DNA of 13,227 nucleotides from Proteobacteria bacterium UBA5122 (GTDB taxonomy: Bacteria > Pseudomonadota > Gammaproteobacteria > Tenderiales > Tenderiaceae). Within the stretch, counting starts at the first letter, position 1. Each line of letters begins with the position of its first letter. The notes beneath the pieces are model-generated. The model was not told the DNA's origin. It did no database searches and was given only the letters and a program-made list of their open reading frames with translations. Shown one piece after another: positions 1 through 7,748 of the stretch. Where the stretch lies: NCBI GenBank assembly GCA_002415485.1, contig DHYU01000036.1, forward strand, positions 11,586 to 24,812. Direction: 5' to 3'. A program made the translations under genes and the position numbers.

Positions 1-60
1 CCCCCCCCCCCCCCGGCGGGCGCCGGGGGGGGGCCCCCCCCCCTTCCCCCCCCGCCGCCC
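1..60. other. Low-complexity C/G homopolymer tract at window edge
   Basis: The first 60 bases are nearly all C and G runs, with only two T bases and no A. Normal coding sequence of the adjacent cytochrome resumes at about position 61. Such runs at a contig end usually reflect sequencing or assembly error, not biology. The minus-strand cytochrome frame stays open through the tract only because no stop codon can be spelled there, so the residues encoded here should not be trusted. Confidence 0.75.
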
Positions 61-817
61 CATGACCGCCAGCACCGTGACCTTGCTGCTGATTACCGCT
101 CAGCGCCTCACCCAGCGCATCCAGTCCTGCATCCTCTACCACGGGGCCCTTCATAAAGGTCTCGCGGATGTAATCCACCACCAGTTCAACATCAGATTGC
201 GTCAGGCGCTGACCAAAGGCCATCATCGCCGTATTCTTGCGGCCATGCGTGACCGAGGCGATCATGCGTGAACGCGTCAACAGACGGCGGGATTGTGGCG
301 ACGTAAAGTTGCGCGGTGATGGATCGAGCACACTGCGGGTCCAGGTCGACCCATTGCCCTTGTCACCATGACAGACGCGACACTGATCTTCATAGATCAG
401 ACGACCGCGCTCCAGCTTCGGCGAGCGCGCCTTTAGCAACTCAGGATCTGGCGCCAAGATCATAAAGTGATCGCGGATATAATCGACCAGGGCCTCGATC
501 TCGGCCGCGGTCAAGCGATCCTTCCATGCCACCATTGCGGTGTTCTTGCGGCCATGGGTCACCGAGGCCATCATCCGTGAACGCGTCAGCTCAGCGCCAG
601 CAGAAGGATCGGTAAAGTCACGCGGCTGCGGGTTTAGACCATAACGCGCCCGAGTCTGTCCATCACCCTTGTCACCATGACACACCGCGCAATGCTCGCG
701 GTACAGGGTCTCGGCTTCAACCGTCGTCACCGCCGCCTGCACAGGCGTGATCATCGCCAGCGCCAACCCCGCCAGAGCCCCCAGTTTTACACCGCGTTTC
801 ATCAAGGAATGCAACAT
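2..817 (-). CDS. Periplasmic di-haem class I cytochrome c, two tandem domains (3' end unresolved)
   Basis: Predicted exported electron-transfer protein. From ATG at 817 the frame gives a signal peptide (residues 1-28, ending PVQA) and then two cytochrome c domains with haem motifs CAVCH (43-47) and CRVCH (146-150). The domains are offset by exactly 103 residues. Each has a segment TRSRM(M/I)ASVTHGRKNTAM followed by a helix like (L/V)V(D)YIR; Met95 and Met198 are the likely distal ligands. The start at 817 is preceded by an AGGCGG-like ribosome site. ATG at 802 would give a neater signal peptide (MKRGVKLG...) and is the alternative. After about residue 240 the chain becomes Gly/His/Gln rich and runs into the C/G artefact, so the true stop is not visible and trustworthy sequence ends near position 61. 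It is divergent from the penta-haem cytochrome gene. Family assignment is firm; the redox partner is unknown. Confidence 0.85.
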   Translation of the reverse strand, partial: MLHSLMKRGVKLGALAGLALAMITPVQAAVTTVEAETLYREHCAVCHGDKGDGQTRARYGLNPQPRDFTDPSAGAELTRSRMMASVTHGRKNTAMVAWKDRLTAAEIEALVDYIRDHFMILAPDPELLKARSPKLERGRLIYEDQCRVCHGDKGNGSTWTRSVLDPSPRNFTSPQSRRLLTRSRMIASVTHGRKNTAMMAFGQRLTQSDVELVVDYIRETFMKGPVVEDAGLDALGEALSGNQQQGHGAGGHGAAGGEGGGAPPRRPPGGGG

Positions 818-1006
818 CAACCGCCTATCGATTCGCCCGCTCGCACCAACGACCACCGCTGGCAACCCACACGCGCCTGAAAAGGGGCTTATTCTCGCCC
901 AAAATAACCGTTTGCGCTAGTTGACGAAGGCCTAGTATCCTGTGCGAGTTTTTAATCAATCAATAGAGTTCGCGGTGAATACCAATCCACCGCACACCCA
1001 AAACAG
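818..1006. promoter_or_regulatory. Divergent intergenic region between two cytochrome genes
   Basis: These 189 bp separate two divergently transcribed cytochrome genes and must hold at least one promoter for each unless transcription enters from outside. The most AT-rich part is 949-965. On the minus strand a weak sigma70-like pair can be read: TTGATT (complement of 954-959) and TACTAG (complement of 932-937), 16 bp apart. On the plus strand TTGCGC (912-917) and TAGTAT (933-938) lie 15 bp apart. Both are poor matches. I see no convincing FNR-type TTGAT-N4-ATCAA palindrome. Confidence 0.3.
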
Positions 1007-1771
1007 ATGACTGCCAAGAGCCGTTTAACCGTCAACAGCGTACACATCAGCACTGCCCTCGTTGGCATGCTGTTGGTAGCCGCATGTGGTCTGGCTCAGG
1101 CAGGGACCATTTTGGGCTCCAAGCACGATTTTACCGGCCTCAACGAAAAGGCCGGCGTCGTCGCCATGTCTCGCGTCGCCTTTGCCGACTACGGCTCACC
1201 CTGTGTTTACTGCCATCTGCCACCGGAAAAAGAAGGTGCGGACACCGAAGAGTTCGGCGGCATCCCCGGCTGGAACCGCTATCAACCAGCCACCGGCGCC
1301 TACGAACTCTATGACAGCCGCACGCTGGACAACAAGGTCCGCACCCCCAGCCCGATCAGCCTGTTGTGCCTTTCCTGTCACGACGGCACCATGAGCGTTG
1401 ACATGACCGTCTTCCAACCAGACGGCTGGGACAGCGCCGCCGATGCCTCACTGCACGTACGCCTCAATGGCGGCAACGACCTGATGAACTGCGGCAAGTG
1501 TCACAACGGCTATGCCGCCCATAGCATCGAGATCAAACACATCGGCAGCGATCTGCAAAACGACCATCCGATATCAATGACATATGCCGGCCTGACCGCC
1601 AGAGACCCCGACTACTGGCCACCGGACAATGCCGACGGCTTTGAGAACGGCGTTAAGCTGTACGACAACCGTGTTGAATGCGCCACCTGCCACAACGTGC
1701 ATAACCCGGACGTCAATCTGCTCCTTCGGACCGGCGCCGAGCGCCTGTGCGAGACATGCCACATCAAATAA
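1007..1771 (+). CDS. Penta-haem c-type cytochrome, doubled-CXXCH family
   Basis: Predicted periplasmic or outer-membrane-associated multihaem electron carrier of 254 residues. Five CXXCH motifs are visible: CVYCH (66-70), CLSCH (121-125), CGKCH (162-166), CATCH (225-229) and CETCH (248-252). The opening GSKHDFTG after the signal peptide and the closing CATCHNVHNP...LLLR...LCETCH arrangement are typical of doubled-CXXCH cytochromes. The N-terminus can be read in two ways: Sec cleavage after GLAQA (about residue 32), or a lipobox VAAC with the lipidated cysteine at 27. The frame closes at a TAA just upstream (953), leaving ATG 1007 as the first usable start; no clear Shine-Dalgarno precedes it. 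The last haem motif lies three residues from the C-terminus, and the gene end overlaps the NHL lipoprotein gene, implying co-expression. Substrate and partner cannot be told from sequence. Confidence 0.9.
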   Translation: MTAKSRLTVNSVHISTALVGMLLVAACGLAQAGTILGSKHDFTGLNEKAGVVAMSRVAFADYGSPCVYCHLPPEKEGADTEEFGGIPGWNRYQPATGAYELYDSRTLDNKVRTPSPISLLCLSCHDGTMSVDMTVFQPDGWDSAADASLHVRLNGGNDLMNCGKCHNGYAAHSIEIKHIGSDLQNDHPISMTYAGLTARDPDYWPPDNADGFENGVKLYDNRVECATCHNVHNPDVNLLLRTGAERLCETCHIK

Positions 1772-2814
1772 CACGACGCGCCTTGCTGTTGACGGGGGTC
1801 GCCTTGTTATTGTCGGCCTGCGCCAGCACACCGCCGCCGCAACCCGAGTTTAAACCGCCCGTCTTTCCAGAACCGCCGGACCCACCGCGCTTCATCTTCG
1901 AATCGACCCTGCGCTACAACACCAATGTCACCGAAGAGACACGCATGGACCGGCTACGTCGCTTTGCCACAGGCGTATCGACCGACATCAAAGGCCTGGT
2001 CAAACCCTTTGGCGTGGTGGCGCACGAAGGCCGCGTCTACGTCACAGATACCGCACAACGCATTGCTATCCTGTTCGACATCACGGGCAACCGTTATCTC
2101 GAATTCGGCCGCGACAAACCCGGCGAACTACAAAAGCCCATCGCCATCGACATGTCACTCCAGGGCGAACTCTATATTGCCGATGTCAGCGCACGACGCA
2201 TCTCGGTCTTCGATCTAGAGGGCGTCTTCCAGCGTCACCTCGGCAGCCAAGAGATATTCAAACGCCCGTCCGGTGTCGCAGTATCGCCTGACGGGTCGCG
2301 CATCTACGTCATCGATACCGGTGGCGTCGACAACCAGGATCACCACATGTACATCCTCGACGCCCAGAGCGGCGAGTTGCTGCACACCATCGGCGGCCGT
2401 GGCAACAAAGAGGGTGACTTCAATCTTCCACTACAGGTAGCAACTGCGCCTGACGGCCGCGTCTATGTGGTCGACAAGGGTAATTTCCGCGTCAAGGTCT
2501 TCGATGCCGATGGCAATTATCTGAGAAGCTTCGGCAGTATCGGCCGCTTCCCCGGCCAGTTCTTCAGCCCCAAGGGCATTGCCATTGATGCGCAAGGCAA
2601 GGTGTATGTCGTCGACACGGCATTCGGCAATGTGCAGATCTTCGATAGCGAAGGCCAATTGCTGATGGTGATGGGCAGACGCGGCCAGACCAGTGCGCCA
2701 GGCAACTACATGCTGCCGGCGGGGATTGATGTGGACGAAAACGGCAAGGTCTATCTGGTCGACCAGTTCTTTCGCAAGGTCGACGTCTACCGCCCACTGG
2801 CGGTCGTCGAATAA
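1747..2814 (+). CDS. NHL-repeat six-bladed beta-propeller lipoprotein
   Basis: Predicted membrane-anchored periplasmic propeller of 355 residues. The N-terminus carries TRRALLLTG followed by lipobox LSAC, with the lipidated cysteine at 25; the twin arginine suggests possible Tat export. A proline-rich linker (28-48) precedes six NHL-type repeats, each with a hydrophobic-Y-hydrophobic-x-D core: VYVTD (97), LYIAD (142), IYVID (187), VYVVD (239), VYVVD (287) and VYLVD (336). Each repeat ends in a variant of V(F/D)D..G....FG. Such propellers usually act as binding or assembly scaffolds, and NHL lipoproteins are often found beside multihaem cytochromes. The start is either ATG 1747 (25 nt overlap with the cytochrome gene) or ATG 1756 (16 nt overlap); both lie inside the upstream coding sequence, so translational coupling is likely. 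Scaffold for the upstream penta-haem cytochrome is my inference. Confidence 0.88.
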   Translation: MRDMPHQITRRALLLTGVALLLSACASTPPPQPEFKPPVFPEPPDPPRFIFESTLRYNTNVTEETRMDRLRRFATGVSTDIKGLVKPFGVVAHEGRVYVTDTAQRIAILFDITGNRYLEFGRDKPGELQKPIAIDMSLQGELYIADVSARRISVFDLEGVFQRHLGSQEIFKRPSGVAVSPDGSRIYVIDTGGVDNQDHHMYILDAQSGELLHTIGGRGNKEGDFNLPLQVATAPDGRVYVVDKGNFRVKVFDADGNYLRSFGSIGRFPGQFFSPKGIAIDAQGKVYVVDTAFGNVQIFDSEGQLLMVMGRRGQTSAPGNYMLPAGIDVDENGKVYLVDQFFRKVDVYRPLAVVE

Positions 2815-2828
2815 CAGTACTCGCTAAG

Positions 2829-5303
2829 CTAACGCCAGTTGCTGTGGTGATACCACGCCAGCAATGCCTCGACCGATAGCGGCTGGCTGATCAGATTGCC
2901 TTGTGCAATATCGCAACCCAGGTCACGCAACCGTTGGTAACACTGTTCGGTCTCAACACCTTCGGCCACGACTTCAATACCGATGTTATGGGCCAGATCA
3001 ATGATCGAACGCACAATGACGGCATCGTTCTCATCCTCTTCCATGCCCAACACAAAGTTTTTGTCGATCTTGAGTTCATCCACCGGCATCTGTTTCAGAT
3101 GCGCCAATGACGAATAACCGGTACCAAAGTCATCGATCGACAGGCGAATCCCCATCGCGTGCAATTCATTCAACACCGCCAGTGCCCGCGCAGGATCGGC
3201 CATGATGGCCGTCTCTGTGATCTCAAAACGCACCCTGCTCGGCTCCACGCTTGACTGCGCAAACAACTCTGCCACCTTCACCGGGAACAATTTGTCTTGC
3301 AGGTTGCGCACCGACAGGTTGATCGCTACCGCCATCTCGATGCCTTCTCGCGCCAGTGCCTCATACTCACGCAAACTCTGACGAATCACCCACAGCGACA
3401 ATGGCCCGATCATGCCGGTCTGTTCGGCCAGCGGCACAAACTCATCCGGTCGCATCAATCCGTGTTTGGGATGATCCCAGCGCACCAGGGCCTCAATCGA
3501 TACCATCTTGCCGCTGGCCATCAGCACCTTGGGCTGAAAATCGAGACGCAGTTGCTGACGATCAATCGCGCCGCGCAGCTCACCCAGCAGAGTCAGGTTA
3601 CGCAGGCTATGTTGGTCCTTGCGCGGGTCATACACGGCAAAGCCACTCTGATGGCGCTTGGCCACATACATCGCAACATCGGCACGCTGCAATAATGTTG
3701 ACTCATCCTCACCATGCTGAGGATAGAGCGTAATGCCGACGCTGGCCCCCACGTGCAATACCTGATCGTCCACCGTCACCGGCTCTTCAACGGCCTTCAA
3801 CAATTTGGCCGAGATGGCCTTGGCGTGATCCAAGTCTGCGCGTGGCAACAACACTGCAAATTCGTCGCCACCGAGACGGGCAATCGTATCCGACTCACGC
3901 AACACCGCGCGCATACGCACACTGACCTGCTGCAGCAGGATATCGCCATATTTATGACCCAGCGTATCGTTGATATCTTTAAAGCGGTTCAGGTCCATCA
4001 CCAACAGTGCCAATGGTTGCTGGGTACGCTGCGCCATTAATATACTCTGCTGGATACGGTCAGACAGCAAGGCGCGATTGGGCAACTCGGTCAAGGCATC
4101 ATGCAAGGCCTGATATTCCAGCGCCGCCGTCTGTTCTTTGCTTTCGGTGATATCGCGCACCACTCCAACGAAAAAGCGCTGGCCTCCGATGTACATCTCA
4201 CTCAAGCCCAGCTCCATGGGAAAGGTCGTCCCATCCTTGCGGGTACCAACCAGCTCGTTGCGAGCGTTCATATTACGGCCACGGTTGCTGGCGATGTAAC
4301 GCTGGATATAACGATCGTGATCTTTTTGATAGCCGGCCGGCATCAGCATCGATACATTGCGCCCGATCAGGTCACCCGCATGATATCCAAACATCTGTTC
4401 AGTGGCGTGATTCACGGTCTCAATCACACCGCGCTCGTCGGTAGTGATGATGCCGTCAAATACATTGTCCGTCACCGCACGAATTCGTGTCTCGTGAGCA
4501 CACAAGGCCTCTTCCATGCTGTTGAAATCACGCGCCAGACGACCGAGTTCGTCTTCCGACTTCACTGGCAACTTCACATCACGCTCACCTTCGCGCAGGC
4601 GGGCAATACCATCCTGCAGGCGCGCAATCGGCGCCAAGACAATGGCTCGCATCACACTAAAAACCAGCAGTGTCACAACCAATACGATGATCGCGGCCAT
4701 CATCCACAGATTCAGCCGCATCTCGGCGATACGCTCCACGCCCTGCTCGCGCGACAGACTGAGCTTCAATACACCACGCAAGGGATTGGGATCATAACCA
4801 TGACATGCCAGACATTCGGCATCCGAGTGAATGGGCTGCAAGACGGTGATCTCTTCGGGATAACGAAGATCGACCGAGACCTCCCCGCCCAAGGCTTGAT
4901 CAAAGGCACTGTGTGATGGGAAAGGCATATGATCGGCAGGCGTCGGCTCGCGTTCAAAGACCACCGCCTCCAGATAACCGTTCACTTCATGTACGGTTTC
5001 AAGATCAGTAAAGGCCTCTTTACCATCACGGCGCAGGACCTCAATATCAATGATGCCGGCAGTGCCGTGCATATTGTCCAGCCACTCACGCGCCAATGTC
5101 CCCTGACCGTTGAGCATCAGGGTCTGCAAGCTCGCCAGCAACGTTTGCGCATGCAAACGGGCCTGATCGACCTCTTCATTTTGGATGGCCTTGGTCAATT
5201 GGCGTTCGATCAACAGGCCTGACGCCAGCATCAAACAAAACAGCAGCGCCGCCAGCATCAAGGCGATACGGGTACTTAAACTTTTGATCACTGGCGCCAC
5301 CAC
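2829..5303 (-). CDS. Haem-binding sensor GGDEF-EAL protein (c-di-GMP synthesis and breakdown)
   Basis: Membrane-bound bifunctional c-di-GMP enzyme of about 824 residues. Order: transmembrane helix 1 (about 13-31); periplasmic sensor (32-195) with CLACHG at 164-169, resembling DUF3365/Tll0287-like c-haem sensors; helix 2 (about 198-222); HAMP (about 218-270); PAS (about 275-395); GGDEF (about 396-560); EAL (about 575-818). The active site GGDEF (478-482) is intact, and the inhibitory I-site RxxD (469-472) sits exactly five residues before it. EAL motifs are also present: EAL (604-606), INLS (671), ITET (695), DDFGTG (724), KID (745), AEGVET (780) and QG (801), so both activities look possible. 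The start is uncertain: GTG codons lie at 5303, 5300 and 5291. The last would overlap the TGA of an 11-codon leader frame beginning at ATG 5323. It lies 49 nt after the second propeller gene and is probably cotranscribed. The haem sensor would need the adjacent Ccm machinery. Confidence 0.93.
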   Translation of the reverse strand: MVAPVIKSLSTRIALMLAALLFCLMLASGLLIERQLTKAIQNEEVDQARLHAQTLLASLQTLMLNGQGTLAREWLDNMHGTAGIIDIEVLRRDGKEAFTDLETVHEVNGYLEAVVFEREPTPADHMPFPSHSAFDQALGGEVSVDLRYPEEITVLQPIHSDAECLACHGYDPNPLRGVLKLSLSREQGVERIAEMRLNLWMMAAIIVLVVTLLVFSVMRAIVLAPIARLQDGIARLREGERDVKLPVKSEDELGRLARDFNSMEEALCAHETRIRAVTDNVFDGIITTDERGVIETVNHATEQMFGYHAGDLIGRNVSMLMPAGYQKDHDRYIQRYIASNRGRNMNARNELVGTRKDGTTFPMELGLSEMYIGGQRFFVGVVRDITESKEQTAALEYQALHDALTELPNRALLSDRIQQSILMAQRTQQPLALLVMDLNRFKDINDTLGHKYGDILLQQVSVRMRAVLRESDTIARLGGDEFAVLLPRADLDHAKAISAKLLKAVEEPVTVDDQVLHVGASVGITLYPQHGEDESTLLQRADVAMYVAKRHQSGFAVYDPRKDQHSLRNLTLLGELRGAIDRQQLRLDFQPKVLMASGKMVSIEALVRWDHPKHGLMRPDEFVPLAEQTGMIGPLSLWVIRQSLREYEALAREGIEMAVAINLSVRNLQDKLFPVKVAELFAQSSVEPSRVRFEITETAIMADPARALAVLNELHAMGIRLSIDDFGTGYSSLAHLKQMPVDELKIDKNFVLGMEEDENDAVIVRSIIDLAHNIGIEVVAEGVETEQCYQRLRDLGCDIAQGNLISQPLSVEALLAWYHHSNWR

Positions 5304-5352
5304 CGAGCGACGTTATTCGCCATATCAAGCCCCATTGATTGTCAGTCCCAAC

Positions 5353-6576
5353 TTAACGCCAGGCCGACTCTATATGTGCAACTCCGCCGAAACTCCCTAT
5401 CCACAGATCGCCATTGGCCGCATTGGCCATCGAAAACACATTTTCCGCATACAAACCATCAGCAGTTGTCTTGATATCGAAACTGCCATCCTGTTTCAGT
5501 TTCGCCAACCCTTTGTTCGTTCCTACCCACAGTTGATCAGAGGTATCCACGTACAACATAAAGATGTGATTACCTGGCAAACCTTCAAAGGTGGTGTAGT
5601 TGGTCCAACGCTCACCGTCGAACTTTGCCAAACCTGCCCCCCAAGTGCCACTCCAAACTGTACCGTCTTTCTGTACCGCCAATGAGATCACATAATTCGG
5701 ATTATAGGCATCTTTGACATCAGTCAGGCCCTGCTCTTCTTTTTGACGAGAGTGATGCACCGAGGCACGCGCCGGGTCATTTTTGAACTGAATCGCCTCT
5801 TTCACCACTTCATAAGGCGCACCCAGACCATCGGTATGCTGCCAGTTCGTCCAGTTGCCATCTTTGAAACGTGCCAAGCCGCCTTCGGTCGCCATCCACA
5901 TCTCACCATTGACTCCAGGAGCCAGGCTATACACCCAGGGATTGGGCAGGCCGCCTTCGGTGTTCTCTACCGTATAGGTATCCCACGCATCAGGATTGGC
6001 AAAGTTGCCGCCACGCACACGATTTGCGCCGGACCATGTGGCGATCCAGACATGGCCTTCACTATCCTGCACCACATCGTAAACAAATTGATCTGCCAGA
6101 CCTTGCGGGATATTCACCACCTCCCACTGATCCGAATACGGATCGTACAACGACAGACCACCACCATAGGTTCCGACCGCCATACGAGCACCAAGCTTGC
6201 TCACATGAAAGATGCCGTTCGACAGCAAGCCAGAGTTTTGGTTGTTATACAACTGGTAGTCGTCCGTTTCGGTGTCATAACGGATCACACCGCCCGAGGT
6301 TCCGACCCAGATATACTTGCCATCCGCATACAGACTCTTCACATTACGGTTGCCTACCCGAAAATGACTGAAACGGGCATTCTGAGTCAATGCATGACCG
6401 GCATTGCCAGCAACCCCGGTCTTGGCACTATCGGAAGCAACAGACGATGCCGTCGTCGCAACTGATGTTGATTCGGCAGCAGGCTCCCCTCCTTGCTGCC
6501 CCATTTGATAGGCGACCACTAACACACCGACGCCAATCAATGCCGCCCCCGCGACATATGCATAATTTAATTTCAC
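5353..6576 (-). CDS. Two-component-regulator-type (Reg_prop) seven-bladed propeller, membrane anchored
   Basis: Periplasmic beta-propeller of 407 residues with no enzymatic or kinase domain. An N-terminal hydrophobic helix (about 7-24) is followed by a Ser/Thr/Ala-rich linker (30-65) and looks like an uncleaved anchor. Seven blades are marked by IWVGT (89), MAVGT (132), VWIAT (176), MWMAT (226), VWSGT (307), LWVGT (349) and LWIGS (391). Spacing is about 38-50 residues, except an 81-residue step between blades 4 and 5, where an extra charged segment ends in NPNYV. The start is GTG 6576: it overlaps the TGA of the upstream propeller gene as GTGA, and ATAAGGT lies just upstream. It is a clear paralogue of that neighbour, sharing for example NPNYV, GTWG and WxNYTT. 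Reg_prop propellers are known mainly as periplasmic sensor parts of hybrid histidine kinases; here it stands alone. Ligand or partner unknown. Confidence 0.88.
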   Translation of the reverse strand: MKLNYAYVAGAALIGVGVLVVAYQMGQQGGEPAAESTSVATTASSVASDSAKTGVAGNAGHALTQNARFSHFRVGNRNVKSLYADGKYIWVGTSGGVIRYDTETDDYQLYNNQNSGLLSNGIFHVSKLGARMAVGTYGGGLSLYDPYSDQWEVVNIPQGLADQFVYDVVQDSEGHVWIATWSGANRVRGGNFANPDAWDTYTVENTEGGLPNPWVYSLAPGVNGEMWMATEGGLARFKDGNWTNWQHTDGLGAPYEVVKEAIQFKNDPARASVHHSRQKEEQGLTDVKDAYNPNYVISLAVQKDGTVWSGTWGAGLAKFDGERWTNYTTFEGLPGNHIFMLYVDTSDQLWVGTNKGLAKLKQDGSFDIKTTADGLYAENVFSMANAANGDLWIGSFGGVAHIESAWR

Positions 6577-7748
6577 TCTTGTTGTACCTTATTATCGCCA
6601 GCTGCAGTCTCTATCGCAGCCTTACCCAGGCGCGTCACTCCCCCGCGACTGCCCAGCCACACTTCTTCGCCCCGCGCCCCTTGCGCAGGCACCACTGCTA
6701 CTGCATAAACATGTTCATTCAACAGACCATCACCGCGGCCCAGAGATGTCCAATGTTTGCCATCAAAGCGGCTCACGCCCTTGTCGGTACCAAACCACAA
6801 GCTGCCATCTGTGGCTCGCGTGATCGCATACACAACATTGCCTGCCAAGCCGTCCTTCGTCGTGTAATTACGCCACTTCTGACCATCGTACACGCTGACA
6901 CCACCACCCCAGGTGCCGGCCCAGACGTGATCCTTGTCATCGACCAGGATTGAAAATACATAGTTTGGATTGAAGGTATCCGTGCCTTCCGTCGACAGGG
7001 TCAAATCGTGACGCGAACGTGTACCCAGCCCGGTATTGAAACTGATCGGCAGATTCAACTCATTGGTGCCACCAAGACCGTCTTTGTGCGTCCATTCCTT
7101 CCACTGTTGATTGTCGTACATCGAGACACCACCCTCAGTCGCAAACCAGACGCGGTCCTTGCTGTCGACATCGATGCCATAGACCCACTCGTTGACCAGC
7201 TCTTCGACAAAGGTATCGAGACGCTGTTCATCAGAGACCCAGCGATTCACACCGGCCCAGGTACCGATCCACACCGCACCATTGGCCTGCTGGGCAAAGC
7301 TGTAAACCCAGTAGTCGGCCAAACCATGCATCGGGAAAAAGACCCGCCACTGGCCATCCTGATAACGTGACATGCCGCCACCATTGGTACCAAACCACTT
7401 GGCGCCATCCTGCGCCACGTACATTGCGAAGACGTATTCATTGGCCAAACCATCGGCACGGGTAAAGGTGTTACGCAAGCCCTGGTTCGCCAGATTGACT
7501 TCGTGCACACCGGTCGATGTCCCCACCCACAGGCTGTCCTGCTTGGGATCCAAGACCATCGAGCGCACATACACAGCACGACCGACCTCAAAGGCATCAA
7601 TCACCTGCCACTCGGAGGCAAGCGGCGTCGCCTTTTGTTCAACGACCGGCGCCGCTTGATCGGCAACCACTTCAGGTTTAGCAGGCTCTGATTCGGAACA
7701 CCCCGCCAGCAGTAACAGCGCAGCAGGCAGCAATAAAAATACAGGCAT
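6573..7748 (-). CDS. Two-component-regulator-type (Reg_prop) seven-bladed propeller lipoprotein
   Basis: Predicted periplasmic lipoprotein of 391 residues. The signal peptide ends in lipobox LAGC, giving a lipidated Cys17. The residues after it are S and E, with no Asp at +2, so sorting to the outer membrane is expected by the usual Lol rule. Seven propeller blades are marked by LWVGT (73), KWFGT (117), VWIGT (159), VWFAT (200), VWAGT (275), LWFGT (317) and VWLGS (363). As in its paralogue, blades 4 and 5 are 75 residues apart instead of about 42, because of an insertion containing RSRHD and ending NPNYV. The ATG overlaps the stop of the upstream cytochrome gene by one base (TGATG), and the 3' end overlaps the next propeller gene by four, so cytochrome and both propellers are likely translated together. 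No catalytic motif is seen. The role is probably sensing or scaffolding; the ligand is unknown. Confidence 0.88.
   Translation of the reverse strand: MPVFLLLPAALLLLAGCSESEPAKPEVVADQAAPVVEQKATPLASEWQVIDAFEVGRAVYVRSMVLDPKQDSLWVGTSTGVHEVNLANQGLRNTFTRADGLANEYVFAMYVAQDGAKWFGTNGGGMSRYQDGQWRVFFPMHGLADYWVYSFAQQANGAVWIGTWAGVNRWVSDEQRLDTFVEELVNEWVYGIDVDSKDRVWFATEGGVSMYDNQQWKEWTHKDGLGGTNELNLPISFNTGLGTRSRHDLTLSTEGTDTFNPNYVFSILVDDKDHVWAGTWGGGVSVYDGQKWRNYTTKDGLAGNVVYAITRATDGSLWFGTDKGVSRFDGKHWTSLGRGDGLLNEHVYAVAVVPAQGARGEEVWLGSRGGVTRLGKAAIETAAGDNKVQQE

Noticed and set aside
949..965. Repeated ATCAAT in the divergent intergenic region, considered as an FNR-type site
   Set aside because: It is a direct AATC repeat without the TTGAT-N4-ATCAA dyad.
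2839..2864. Imperfect hairpin (TTGCTG-TGGT, loop GAT, ACCA-CGC-CAGCAA) near the convergent ends of the NHL and GGDEF/EAL genes, considered as a bidirectional terminator
   Set aside because: It lies inside the coding end of the GGDEF/EAL gene, has a three-base bulge, and no T-run follows on either strand.
4101..4916. Long plus-strand open frame (271 codons) opposite the GGDEF/EAL gene
   Set aside because: It is antisense to an unambiguous domain-rich gene, and its product shows no recognisable domain or signal.
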